Of a stretch of DNA of 64,000 nt, positions 44,590 through 53,302 are shown piece by piece; the stretch's first letter is position 1, and every line of letters starts with the position of its first letter. Origin of the DNA: Streptomyces sp. NBC_00223 (lineage in GTDB: Bacteria; Actinomycetota; Actinomycetes; Streptomycetales; Streptomycetaceae); NCBI RefSeq assembly GCF_036199905.1, contig NZ_CP108109.1, forward strand, positions 7,258,501 through 7,322,500, in the 5' to 3' direction. The notes beneath the pieces are model-generated. The model did not search any database and was not told the DNA's origin. It saw only the letters and a program-made list of their open reading frames with translations. The position numbers and the translations under genes were made by a program.

Positions 44590-45966
44590 ATGCGCCCACC
44601 TCGTCCGCTTTCACGCGCCGCGGCCGTCACGGCGGGGGCCACCGCCCTGACCGCCGCGGCCCTGTTCCTCCCCCCGGTGACCGGGGCGGCCGGCGCCGCC
44701 GCCGCAGCGCCGCCCGTCAGGCCGCGGCCGGCCGTGACCGGGCACCGGCTGGTCAGCGGCGCCGGCAGCCCGCTGACCATCGCGCAGTGCCAGGACAAGT
44801 GGGGCATCAACTGCTACACGCCCCAGCAGTACCGGCAGGCGTACGACCTCGACCCGCTCTACCGGGCCGGGATCACCGGCAAGGGCCGCACGATCGTGAT
44901 CGTGGACTCGTACGGCTCCCCGACGATCCAGCACGATCTCGACGTCTACAGTGCCCAGTTCGGCATCCCGAGCACGCAGGTGCAGATCGTCAGGTGGGGC
45001 GACGTACCGCCTTTCGACGCGACCGACCCGGACCAGAGCGGGTGGGCGGGGGAGAGCAGCCTGGACGTGGAGATGGCCCACGCGGTGGCGCCCGACGCGC
45101 ATCTGGTGCTGGTGGAGACCGGGGTCGCCGAGACCGAGGGCGTCACCGGTCTGCCGGAGATGATGGACGCGGAGAAGTCGCTGATCGACCGCGGGATCGG
45201 CGATGTGATCTCGCAGAGCTTCGGCGCGACCGAGAACACCTTCCCCGGCTTCGAGCACGGTGACTTCGCGGCCCTTCAGCAGTTGCGCTACGCCTTCGAG
45301 GACGCGGCCCGGCACGGGGTGACCGTCCTGGGCTCCTCCGGCGACAGCGGCGCGACCGACGCGATCGCGGACGGCAGCGTCAACTACCCGTACGCCGTGA
45401 ACTCCTGGCCGTCGGCCGACCCGCTGGTCGTGTCGGTCGGCGGCACCCAGCTGCACCTGGACGAGGCGGGGAACCGTACCGCGCCCGACAGCGTGTACCA
45501 CGACTACGGCGCGAGCGGCGGCGGCACGTCGCAGGTGTTCGCGCGGCCCTCGTACCAGAACGGGGTCAAGGACGTCGTCGGCGAGCGGCGCGGTACGCCC
45601 GACATCTCGATGTCCGCCGCGGTCGACGGCGGCGCGTGGGTGTACTCCAGCTACGACCCGAGGGAGGTCGGCTGGAACGTCTACGGCGGCACCAGCGAGT
45701 CCAGCCCGCTCTTCTCCGGCGTCGTCGCGCTGGCCGACCAGCTCGCCGGGCGCCGGCTGGGCGACCTGCACGAGGCGCTGTACGCGCTGGCGGCCGACGA
45801 CAGCAGGTACACCGGGATCGTGGACGTGGCCGACGGGACGGACAACAGCTATGACGGCGTGCCCGGTTACACCGCGGTGAAGGGGTACGACATGGCGACC
45901 GGGGTCGGCACCCTGGACGCCACACGGTTCGCGCACGCCCTCGCCGCCGGAGGGTGGCGGCACTGA
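44590..45966 (+). CDS. secreted sedolisin (S53) family serine-carboxyl peptidase without large prodomain
   Basis: A 458-residue exported peptidase. The signal peptide covers about residues 1-40. The S53 core starts soon after (YTPQQYRQAYDLDPLYRAGITGKGRTIVIVDS in two parts). Catalytic residues are visible: GESSLDVEMAHAVAPDA (Glu155, Asp159), SSGDSGAT (Asp252) and GGTSESSPLFSG (Ser369). The usual activation domain of about 180 residues is missing; only about 30 residues separate the signal and the core. Sedolisins are active at acid pH. A C-terminal GYDMATGVGTLDA fits the calcium-site region. Confidence 0.93.
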   Translation: MRPPRPLSRAAAVTAGATALTAAALFLPPVTGAAGAAAAAPPVRPRPAVTGHRLVSGAGSPLTIAQCQDKWGINCYTPQQYRQAYDLDPLYRAGITGKGRTIVIVDSYGSPTIQHDLDVYSAQFGIPSTQVQIVRWGDVPPFDATDPDQSGWAGESSLDVEMAHAVAPDAHLVLVETGVAETEGVTGLPEMMDAEKSLIDRGIGDVISQSFGATENTFPGFEHGDFAALQQLRYAFEDAARHGVTVLGSSGDSGATDAIADGSVNYPYAVNSWPSADPLVVSVGGTQLHLDEAGNRTAPDSVYHDYGASGGGTSQVFARPSYQNGVKDVVGERRGTPDISMSAAVDGGAWVYSSYDPREVGWNVYGGTSESSPLFSGVVALADQLAGRRLGDLHEALYALAADDSRYTGIVDVADGTDNSYDGVPGYTAVKGYDMATGVGTLDATRFAHALAAGGWRH

Positions 45967-46069
45967 GGGACGTCGGGAACGCGCCGACCGCATAGGGGAG
46001 TCCGCCGCCGCACCGGCCGGGTGCGGCGGCGGACGCGCGTGGGGCCGCGGCTGAAAACCGACCGTCAAG

Positions 46070-46141
46070 TGGTCCAGTCCAATTGTTTGTTAGGACTCTT
46101 GACAGTCTGGTGGTCCAGACCAACATTATTGGTTTAGACCA
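46070..46141 (+). promoter_or_regulatory. Chitinase promoter with three DasR-like 12-bp operator copies
   Basis: TGGTCCAGTCCA (46070-46081), TGGTCCAGACCA (46111-46122) and TGGTTTAGACCA (46130-46141) resemble the TGGTCTAGACCA element bound by the GlcNAc regulator DasR and the direct repeats known in Streptomyces chitinase promoters. TTGACA (46099-46104) forms the -35 box with a weak -10 near 46122-46127, so the middle copy lies inside the promoter spacer. The GH18 start codon is 34 bp beyond the last copy. Confidence 0.88.
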
Positions 46142-46174
46142 GAGCACGTCCCCCCACCGAAGGGAGCGCGGTCC

Positions 46175-47716
46175 ATGACCGGACGCGTTCGCAGACCCAT
46201 TCGCGCACTGCTCACCGGGCTCGTCACCGCGGCCGCGTCGGCAGGGCTCGCCCTGACCGGCGGCGCCGGCACCGCCCACGCCGCGACCCCGCTGCCCGCC
46301 CATGTCTTCGCCCCGTACTTCGAGGCGTGGAACGGCGACAGCCTCTCCGGACTGGCGTCCGCCTCGGGCAACAAGTACCTGACGATGGCCTTCATCCAGA
46401 CGGCCTCCGTCGGCTCCTGCACGCCGTACTGGAACGGCGACAGCAGCCTGCCGATCTCGTCCGCCAGCTTCGGCGGCGACATCAACATCCTGCACGCCTC
46501 CGGCGGCGACGTCATCCCGTCCTTCGGCGGCTACACGGCCGACAACACGGGCACCGAGCTGGCCGACAGCTGCACGGACGTCAACTCCATCGCCGCGGCG
46601 TACGAGAAGGTCATCACGACCTACGACATCAGCCGGATCGACCTCGACATCGAGGACAACTCGCTGACCAAGACCGCCGGCATCGACCGCCGCAACAAGG
46701 CGATCAAGGTGGTCGAGGACTGGGCGGCGGCCAACGGGCGCAGCATCCAGTTCTCCTACACCCTGCCGACCACCACCACCGGCCTGGCCTCCTCCGGGCT
46801 GAACGTGCTGAAGAACGCGGTCACCAACGGCGCCCGGATCGACGTCGTGAACCTCATGACGTTCGACTACTACGACGGTGCCACGCACAACATGGCCACC
46901 GACACCCAGACCGCCGCCACCGGACTGCACAACCAGCTGGCGACGCTCTACCCGACGAAGACCGACGCCCAGCTGTGGGGCTCGATCGGCGTCATCGAGA
47001 TGCCCGGCATCGACGACTACGGCCCCGCGGAGACCTTCACCACCGCCAACGCCACCACCGTCTACAACTGGGCGGTCAGCAAGGGCATCAACACCCTGTC
47101 GTTCTGGGCCCTCCAGCGCGACAACGGCGGCTGCCCCGGCACCGGGGGCTCGGACTCCTGCTCCGGCACCACGCAGACCACCTGGCAGTTCAGCCACACC
47201 TTCGAGCCGTTCACCAGCGGCGGCGGCACCACGACCCCGCCGACCACCAATGACTTCTCGGTCTCGCTGAGCCCGGCCTCCGGCTCGGTCCTGGCCGGCG
47301 CCTCGGCCACCTCGACGGTGCACACCGCCGTCACCAACGGCTCCGCGCAGTCCGTCGCCCTCACCGTCAGCGGCGCGCCCGCCGGTGTCACGGCCTCGCT
47401 CAGCCCGGCCTCGGTCACCGCGGGCGGCAACTCCACCCTGACGGTCGCCACCACCGCCTCGGCCGCCCCCGGCACCTACACCCTCACGGTGAACGGCACG
47501 GCGGCCTCCGGCAGCCACGCGGCCACCTATGTGCTGACCGTCACAGGCCCGACCACCGGCTGCACCACCACCGCCTGGAACAAGACCGCCATCTACGTGG
47601 GCGGCGACCATGTGTCCTACGGCGGCCACAACTGGCTGGCCAAGTGGTGGACGACGGGCGAGACCCCCGGTACCACCGGTGAGTGGGGTGTCTGGCAGGA
47701 CCTCGGCGCCTGCTGA
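46175..47716 (+). CDS. secreted GH18 chitinase with CBM5/12 chitin-binding domain
   Basis: A 513-residue exported enzyme: signal peptide (1-36), GH18 catalytic barrel (about 40-345) with ISRIDLDIEDNS (acid Glu160), VIPSFGGYT, NLMTFDYYDG and LSFWALQRDNGG, a TTPPTTN linker, an Ig-like domain (about 362-455) and a C-terminal CBM5/12 module (AWNKTAIYVGGDHVSYGGHNWLAKWW split in the last 50 residues). It hydrolyses chitin outside the cell. The start follows CGAAGGGAG. DasR-type operators ahead of the gene indicate induction by chitin breakdown products. Confidence 0.95.
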   Translation: MTGRVRRPIRALLTGLVTAAASAGLALTGGAGTAHAATPLPAHVFAPYFEAWNGDSLSGLASASGNKYLTMAFIQTASVGSCTPYWNGDSSLPISSASFGGDINILHASGGDVIPSFGGYTADNTGTELADSCTDVNSIAAAYEKVITTYDISRIDLDIEDNSLTKTAGIDRRNKAIKVVEDWAAANGRSIQFSYTLPTTTTGLASSGLNVLKNAVTNGARIDVVNLMTFDYYDGATHNMATDTQTAATGLHNQLATLYPTKTDAQLWGSIGVIEMPGIDDYGPAETFTTANATTVYNWAVSKGINTLSFWALQRDNGGCPGTGGSDSCSGTTQTTWQFSHTFEPFTSGGGTTTPPTTNDFSVSLSPASGSVLAGASATSTVHTAVTNGSAQSVALTVSGAPAGVTASLSPASVTAGGNSTLTVATTASAAPGTYTLTVNGTAASGSHAATYVLTVTGPTTGCTTTAWNKTAIYVGGDHVSYGGHNWLAKWWTTGETPGTTGEWGVWQDLGAC

Positions 47717-47736
47717 TCCCCGCCTCCTCCGGTACC

Positions 47737-47763
47737 GTCCGGTGGGCCCCTGGCCCACCGGAC
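47737..47763 (+). terminator. Hairpin behind the chitinase gene
   Basis: GTCCGGTGGGCC pairs perfectly with GGCCCACCGGAC around CCT, 21 bp after the stop codon. No long T-run follows. Confidence 0.8.
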
Positions 47764-47932
47764 GGCACGGCCCCGGCTTCGTACGACGCCCGGTGATCCT
47801 CTAAAGTCGCACCGAACGTCTACGCGAATGTAGTCGGAGCGGAGCGGGCACGCCTGCGGGCGCGCCCGCTCCGTCCGTGCGGCGCCGCCAGGCCGTACAC
47901 CTCACCGGAGAGACCAGGGGACGGGACCACCC

Positions 47933-48769
47933 ATGAGTGCCATCGGCGTCGGCCAGGCCTTCATTCTCGGCATAGTGGAAGGAGTGACCGAGTTCCTGCC
48001 GGTCTCCTCCACCGGGCATCTCAAGCTCACCGAGGGCCTGATGAACATCCCGGTCGACGACAAGGCTGTCGTCGGCTTCACCGCCGTGATCCAGGTGGGC
48101 GCCATCGCCGCGGTGTTCGTGTACTTCTTCAAGGACATCACCCGGTTCGTGGGCGCCTGGCTGGCCGGGCTGTTCAACAGCGGAAAACGTGACAATCACG
48201 ACTACAAGTTCACCTGGTGGGTGATCTTCGCCACGATCCCGATCGTGATCGTCGGGCTCGCCGCCAAACCCCTGATCGACGGGCCGCTCGGCTCGCTGTG
48301 GGTGGTGGCCTTCTCGCTGATCGGCGGGAGCGTCGTCATGTGGTGCGCCGAGCAGATGGCGCGATTCAAGAGGGGAGAGGACCAGGTCACCTTCAAGGAC
48401 GCGATGATCGTCGGCGCCTCGCAGATCCTCGCGCTGCTCTTCCCCGGCTTCTCCCGGTCCGGCGCCACCATCTCCACCGCGCTGATCCGCGATCTGGACC
48501 GGACCGCCGCCACCCGTCTGTCGTTCTTCCTCGGCCTGCCCGCGCTCACCGGCGCCGGGATCTACGAGCTCAAGGACGCGACCGGCGGGGGCGTCAGCGT
48601 GCCCGCGCTCGCGGTCGGCACGCTGGTCTCCTTCGTCGTCGCCTACGCCTCCATCGCCTGGCTGCTGCGGTTCGTCGCGCGCCACTCCTTCAACTCCTTC
48701 GTGATCTACCGGATCGTGGTCGGCCTGCTGCTGATCGGCCTGCTGTCGACCGATGTGATCAGCTCCTGA
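47933..48769 (+). CDS. uppP: undecaprenyl-diphosphatase
   Basis: A 278-residue polytopic membrane enzyme of the BacA family that converts undecaprenyl diphosphate to the monophosphate, renewing the lipid carrier for peptidoglycan. The two signature motifs are EGVTEFLPVSSTGHLKL and FPGFSRSGATIST. Eight hydrophobic segments fit the family. The ATG follows GGAGAGACCAGGGGACGGG. Loss or gain of this gene affects bacitracin tolerance in other bacteria. Confidence 0.95.
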   Translation: MSAIGVGQAFILGIVEGVTEFLPVSSTGHLKLTEGLMNIPVDDKAVVGFTAVIQVGAIAAVFVYFFKDITRFVGAWLAGLFNSGKRDNHDYKFTWWVIFATIPIVIVGLAAKPLIDGPLGSLWVVAFSLIGGSVVMWCAEQMARFKRGEDQVTFKDAMIVGASQILALLFPGFSRSGATISTALIRDLDRTAATRLSFFLGLPALTGAGIYELKDATGGGVSVPALAVGTLVSFVVAYASIAWLLRFVARHSFNSFVIYRIVVGLLLIGLLSTDVISS

Positions 48770-48791
48770 CCGCTCGGGAGAGCGTCGTCCA

Positions 48792-48819
48792 GGGCCCGGC
48801 CGCCGCGGCCGGGCCCTTT
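48792..48819 (+). terminator. Intrinsic terminator of uppP
   Basis: GGGCCCGGCC pairs with GGCCGGGCCC around GCCGC and is followed by TTTC, 22 bp after the stop codon. Confidence 0.88.
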
Positions 48820-48858
48820 CGCGCGGTGCATAGTTCACGACTTATTTTTTGATGTGTA

Positions 48859-48887
48859 TTGACTCCCCGGCAGGTGGCCCCTAGCGT
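48859..48887 (+). promoter_or_regulatory. Promoter of the CBM13 beta-helix gene
   Basis: TTGACT (48859-48864) and TAGCGT (48882-48887) are 17 bp apart, a near-consensus primary-sigma promoter. An AT-rich tract with six consecutive T residues lies just upstream (48840-48858) and may act as an UP element. The start codon is 43 bp downstream. Confidence 0.75.
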
Positions 48888-48930
48888 CCGAACCGCATCG
48901 CGACCCCACAACGCGACTGAGGAGACACGC

Positions 48931-51168
48931 GTGATCCACGATCCCACCGTGCCCATCCACCCCGCCCGTCGCCGCCGACGAACCGCCGCTCTCACGGCGG
49001 CACTTCTGCTTCCGGCGTCGGCCGGTCTCGCGCTGCTCTCCGCCGGGAACGCCGGTGCGGCCACCGTCCCGACCTCTCCCGCCACGGTCACCGGCGTGGG
49101 CAGCGGCAAGTGCGTGGACGCGCGCGCCGCCGTCACCGTCAACGGCACCGCGGTGCAGCAGTACACCTGCAACGGAACCGCCGCCCAGCAGTGGCAGTTC
49201 ACCGCGACCGACAGCGGCTACTACCGGATCGGCGCGGCCGGCGCCCCCAACCAGGTCTGGGACGAGACCGGTGTCTCCACCGCCGACGGCGCCCTCACCC
49301 AGCTGTGGCTGTACGGCGGCGGCGCCAACCAGCAGTGGCTGCCGGTCGCCGAGGCCGGCGGTGCCTTCCACTTCGTCAACCGCAACAGCGGCAAGTGCCT
49401 GGACGTGCCCAGCGCCTCGACCGCGGACAGCGTCCAGTTGCAGCAGTACACCTGCAACGGGACCGCCGCCCAGTCCTTCAACGTCAGCGGCAGCGGCGGT
49501 GGCACCACCACCACGCCCCCGCCGACCGGCGACAACCCCGACCTGGGCCCGAACGTCGTCATCTTCGACCCGTCGATGTCCGCGTCGTCCATCCAGACCA
49601 AGCTGAACTCGATCTTCAGCCAGCAGCAGACCAACCAGTTCGGCAGCCAGCGCTACGCGGTGTTCTTCAAGCCCGGCACCTACAGCGCGGACGTCAACGT
49701 CGGCTTCTACACCCAGGTCGCAGGACTGGGCCTGAGCCCGGACAACGTCACCATCAACGGCGCCGTGCACGCGGAGGCCGACTGGTTCCAGGGCAACGCC
49801 ACCCAGAACTTCTGGCGCGACGCCGAGAACCTGTCCGTCAACCCGACCGGCGGCACCGACCGCTGGGCGGTCTCGCAGGCCGCCCCCTACCGGCGGATGC
49901 ACGTACGCGGCAACCTGGCGCTGGACGACGGCGGTTGGTCCAGCGGCGGCTTCATCTCCGACAGCAAGGTCGACGGCCAGATCCAGTCCGGGTCCCAGCA
50001 GCAGTTCCTCACCAAGGACACGGAGATGGGCAGTTGGAGCGGCTCCAACTGGAACATGGTCTTCGTCGGTGACAAGGGCGCGCCCGCCCAGAGCTTCCCG
50101 ACCTACACCACCGTCGCGAGCAGCCCGGTGATCCGCGAGAAGCCGTTCCTGTACATCGACGGCTCGGGCAAGTACCAGGTCTTCGTGCCCGCGCTCCAGT
50201 CCAACGCCTCCGGTACCACCTGGAACGGCAAGACCCCGGCCGGACAGTCGCTGCCGATCGACCAGTTCTACGTCGTCAAGCCCGGCGCCACCGCGGCCGA
50301 CATGAACGCGGCCCTCGCGGCGGGCAAGAACCTGCTGGTCACCCCGGGCGTCTACCACCTCAACCAGACGCTCAACATCACCCGCCCCGACACCGTCGTG
50401 CTCGGCATGGGTCTGGCGACCCTCGTCCCGGACAACGGCATCACGGCGGTCAGCACCTCCGACGTGGACGGGGTGAAGCTGGCCGGTCTGCTCATCGACG
50501 CCGGCACCACCAACTCCCAGACGCTGATGCAGATCGGCGCGGCCGGTTCGTCCGCCAACCACGCAGCCGACCCGACCAGTCTGTCCGACGTCTTCTTCCG
50601 GATCGGCGGCGCGACCGTCGGCAAGGCCACCCAGTCGCTGGTGATCAACAGCAACAACACGATCATCGACCACACCTGGGCCTGGCGGGCCGACCACGGC
50701 AACGGCGGCACGGTCGGCTGGACCACCAACACGGCCGACACCGGGGTGATCGTCAACGGCCAGAACGTCACGGCGTACGGCCTGTTCGTCGAGCACTACC
50801 AGAAGACCCAGGTGCTGTGGAACGGGAACGGCGGCCGGACGTACTTCTTCCAGAACGAGATGCCGTACGACCCGCCCAACCAGTCGTCCTGGATGAACGG
50901 CTCCTCGCAGGGCTACCCGGCGTACAAGGTGGCCGACTCGGTGACCAGCCATGAGGCGTGGGGTCTTGGCAGTTACTGCTACTTCAGCACGAACTCCTCG
51001 GTGGTCTCCGCCAACGCCTTCCAGGTGCCCAACACCTCGGGCGTGAAGTTCCACGACATGGTGACCGTCTCGCTCGGCGGAGTCGGCACGATCAGCCATG
51101 TCATCAACACGACCGGAGCGGCCGTCAACAGCGGCCACCAGGTCACGGACCTCACCAGCTACCCGTAA
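48931..51168 (+). CDS. secreted CBM13 (ricin-type) protein with pectate-lyase-like beta-helix
   Basis: A 745-residue exported protein: signal peptide (about 1-45), a ricin-type trefoil (about 47-180) with repeated AAQQWQF, NQQWLPV and SGKCLDV units, a TTTTPPPTG linker, then a long parallel beta-helix (about 195-740) containing FFKPGTYSADVNVGFYTQVAGLG and ADWFQGNATQNFWRDAENL. The second half repeats the helix start (FYVVKPGATAADMNAAL). Databases often label such proteins adenylyl cyclase, for which I see no support. A GH55-type or other glucan hydrolase or lyase role is likelier. GTG at 48931 follows GAGGAGACAC. Confidence 0.82.
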   Translation: MIHDPTVPIHPARRRRRTAALTAALLLPASAGLALLSAGNAGAATVPTSPATVTGVGSGKCVDARAAVTVNGTAVQQYTCNGTAAQQWQFTATDSGYYRIGAAGAPNQVWDETGVSTADGALTQLWLYGGGANQQWLPVAEAGGAFHFVNRNSGKCLDVPSASTADSVQLQQYTCNGTAAQSFNVSGSGGGTTTTPPPTGDNPDLGPNVVIFDPSMSASSIQTKLNSIFSQQQTNQFGSQRYAVFFKPGTYSADVNVGFYTQVAGLGLSPDNVTINGAVHAEADWFQGNATQNFWRDAENLSVNPTGGTDRWAVSQAAPYRRMHVRGNLALDDGGWSSGGFISDSKVDGQIQSGSQQQFLTKDTEMGSWSGSNWNMVFVGDKGAPAQSFPTYTTVASSPVIREKPFLYIDGSGKYQVFVPALQSNASGTTWNGKTPAGQSLPIDQFYVVKPGATAADMNAALAAGKNLLVTPGVYHLNQTLNITRPDTVVLGMGLATLVPDNGITAVSTSDVDGVKLAGLLIDAGTTNSQTLMQIGAAGSSANHAADPTSLSDVFFRIGGATVGKATQSLVINSNNTIIDHTWAWRADHGNGGTVGWTTNTADTGVIVNGQNVTAYGLFVEHYQKTQVLWNGNGGRTYFFQNEMPYDPPNQSSWMNGSSQGYPAYKVADSVTSHEAWGLGSYCYFSTNSSVVSANAFQVPNTSGVKFHDMVTVSLGGVGTISHVINTTGAAVNSGHQVTDLTSYP

Positions 51169-51211
51169 CCCCGCCCGCCGGCCCCCTGCGGCCGGCGAGC
51201 CGGCGGCATCG

Positions 51212-51256
51212 AAAAAGCCCGGCCGGTCCATCCCCCCACGGGTGGGCCGACCGGGC
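51212..51256 (-). terminator. Intrinsic terminator of the sugar dehydrogenase operon
   Basis: Read on the minus strand, an imperfect stem (51256-51217, GCCCGG ends with inner mismatches) is followed by TTTTT (51216-51212). It lies about 40 bp after the last gene of the minus-strand operon and may also stop the plus-strand gene coming the other way. Confidence 0.78.
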
Positions 51257-51297
51257 AACCGGGACCGCACCCGGTTTTTCGGTGGTGGCGACGCCGG

Positions 51298-52401
51298 TCA
51301 GGTCAGCGTCGCCACCACCGGGTCCCAGCCGTCCGGCAGCGTCTCCACGACGGGTGCCGGCGACTCCAGATCCACAAAGCCGTGCCGTTCGGCCGACTCG
51401 GCCACGGTGGCCATCAACTCCAGGACATGCTGGGCCAGTTCGCCCGACGCGCGGTGCTCGCCGCCGGACCGCAGGGCCCGCGCCATGTCCAGCACCCCGA
51501 TGCCGCGCCCGGCGCTCGTACCCGTCACGGGCAGCTCCCGCCAAGAGTCCTCACCCAACGCCCTTACCCGCAGCGGCCCTTCGAAGGTGTTCGGGTCGGG
51601 CAGCGACAACGTGCCCTCGGTGCCGGTGATCTCGATCATCCGGCGCGGCACCGAGGAGTCGAAGCTGAAGGTCGCCGACGCGCTCGGCCCGCTCGCGAAG
51701 TCCAGCAACGCGTGGACGTGCGTGGGTACTTCGACCGCGAACGACGTGCCCGCCCTGGGCCCGGAGCCGATCACCCGCCGCTCGCGCGCCTGCCGCGCGG
51801 TCGCGGCCACCCGCGTTACCGGGCCGAACAGGGCCACCAGCGCGGTCAGATAGTACGGGCCGATGTCGAACAGCGGCCCGGCGCCGTACTGGAAGAGGAA
51901 CTCGGGGCTCGGGTGCCAGCTCTCCGGCCCGGGGCCCTGGGTGACGGCGGTGACGCTCACCGGCTCGCCGATGACTCCGGCCGCCAGCGCCCGGGCCGCC
52001 GACTGAAGGCCCGCGCCGAGGAAAGTGTCGGGCGCGCTGCCCACCCGCAGTCCCCGCGAGCGCGCCTCGGTGAGGATCTTCGCGCCGTCCGAGGGCGCGA
52101 GCGCCAGCGGCTTCTCGCCGTAGACGTGCTTGCCCGCCCGCAGCGCGGCCGCCGCCACCTCGGCGTGCGCGGCCGGTATGGTCAGATTGACGGCTATCTC
52201 CACCTCGGGGATCGCCAGCACCGAGGCGACATCGCCCGCCACCGGTACGGAGAACTCCCGGGCAGCGGCCCGGGCCCGCTCCACGTCGAGGTCGGCGACG
52301 GCCAGCACCCGGATGTCGGGGAAGGCCGAGAGCGCGGTCAGGTACTGGGTGCTGATCACCCCGGCACCGACCAGTGCGACGCCGACCGGGCCCGTGCTCA
52401 T
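51298..52401 (-). CDS. Gfo/Idh/MocA-family sugar dehydrogenase (1)
   Basis: A 367-residue NAD(P)-dependent oxidoreductase. The Rossmann start VALVGAGVISTQYLTALSAFPDIRVLAVADLD is followed by the family marker GKHVYGEKPLAL (catalytic Lys in EKP) and GAGPLFDIGPYYLTAL, containing the GxxxDIGxH-type region. It probably oxidises a sugar or cyclitol hydroxyl. The ATG overlaps the stop of the upstream isomerase gene (ATGA). It is last in an operon of four. Confidence 0.9.
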   Translation of the reverse strand: MSTGPVGVALVGAGVISTQYLTALSAFPDIRVLAVADLDVERARAAAREFSVPVAGDVASVLAIPEVEIAVNLTIPAAHAEVAAAALRAGKHVYGEKPLALAPSDGAKILTEARSRGLRVGSAPDTFLGAGLQSAARALAAGVIGEPVSVTAVTQGPGPESWHPSPEFLFQYGAGPLFDIGPYYLTALVALFGPVTRVAATARQARERRVIGSGPRAGTSFAVEVPTHVHALLDFASGPSASATFSFDSSVPRRMIEITGTEGTLSLPDPNTFEGPLRVRALGEDSWRELPVTGTSAGRGIGVLDMARALRSGGEHRASGELAQHVLELMATVAESAERHGFVDLESPAPVVETLPDGWDPVVATLT

Positions 52402-53141
52402 GAGTTCTCCAGCCCGGTCAGATAGGCGTGGCTCTCGGCGACGGCCTCGAAGATGTCGCCCGCGCAGGTGTCGAGTTCGACGATCCGCAGCGCCTCGGGG
52501 GCGGCGGCCAGGATCGCCGGCACATCGATGTCCCCCTTGCCGACGGCGGTGTGCGGCTCGTCCTTCACGCCGGGGCCGTCCTTGACGTGCAGGGCGAGCA
52601 CCCGGTCGTCGAGGGCGTGCAGCAGCTCGGGCACGTCGGCGCCGCCGACCGCGGCCCAGTAGGTGTCGACCTCAAGGAACACCTCGGGCGCCAGCAGATC
52701 GGCCAGCACCTCAAGTGCCGTACGGCCGGCGAACCGCGGCTCGATCTCCCACCAGTGGTTGTGGTAGCCGATCCGGATGTCGTGCTCGGCGGCCTTCGCC
52801 GCGAAGCCGTTGATCAGGTCGGCGGTGCGGCGCAGCCCGTCGAGGCCGGTGAACTCCTCGTGCGCGATGCCGCCCGGAATGATCGCCAGGTCGGTGCCGA
52901 TGGTGGCGACCGCGTCGAAGACCTCGCCCGGGTCCTTGTCGAACAGGGCGTAGGCGTGGGTGCTGGACACGCTCAGCCCGAGGCCGTCGGCGACCTTGCG
53001 GAAGCCGGCCGGGTCGGCGGTCGGATCGTATGCCTCGACCGAGCGGTAGCCGATCTCGGCGAGCCGGGTCAGGGCGCCGTCGCGGTCGGCGGCGATCTGG
53101 TCCCGGAGGGTGTAGAGCTGGATGCTCAGGGGTGTGGCCAT
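52398..53141 (-). CDS. sugar phosphate isomerase/epimerase-like TIM barrel (1)
   Basis: A 247-residue xylose isomerase-like protein: LSIQLYTLRDQIAADRDGAL, IGYRSVEAYD, IGYHNHWWEIEPR (His/Glu), FLEVDTYWAAVGG (Glu, Asp), ALHVKDGPG (His) and RIVELDTCAGD (Glu) supply the metal ligands of this fold. Relatives isomerise, epimerise or dehydrate sugars and inositols. The start is supported by AGGAGG about 10 nt upstream. About 160 bp of G-rich sequence separates it from the next gene upstream. Confidence 0.9.
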   Translation of the reverse strand: MATPLSIQLYTLRDQIAADRDGALTRLAEIGYRSVEAYDPTADPAGFRKVADGLGLSVSSTHAYALFDKDPGEVFDAVATIGTDLAIIPGGIAHEEFTGLDGLRRTADLINGFAAKAAEHDIRIGYHNHWWEIEPRFAGRTALEVLADLLAPEVFLEVDTYWAAVGGADVPELLHALDDRVLALHVKDGPGVKDEPHTAVGKGDIDVPAILAAAPEALRIVELDTCAGDIFEAVAESHAYLTGLENS

Positions 53142-53302
53142 CGAAGCGATGCCTCCTGGAAGGACTGCGGTGGTACGGCGGGGGTGCGGCCGGGGCGCCG
53201 GGTCACGGCGTGGCCCGGGCGGGTGCGGTGGCACGGGTGGGTGCCGGGCGGTGCGGGCGGTGCGGGCAGTCGGGCAGTGCGGGCGACGCGGGTGTGACGG
53301 GT

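Noticed and set aside
48931..51168. Adenylyl cyclase annotation
   Set aside because: No cyclase catalytic motif is visible. The protein is secreted and built of a ricin-type trefoil and beta-helix.
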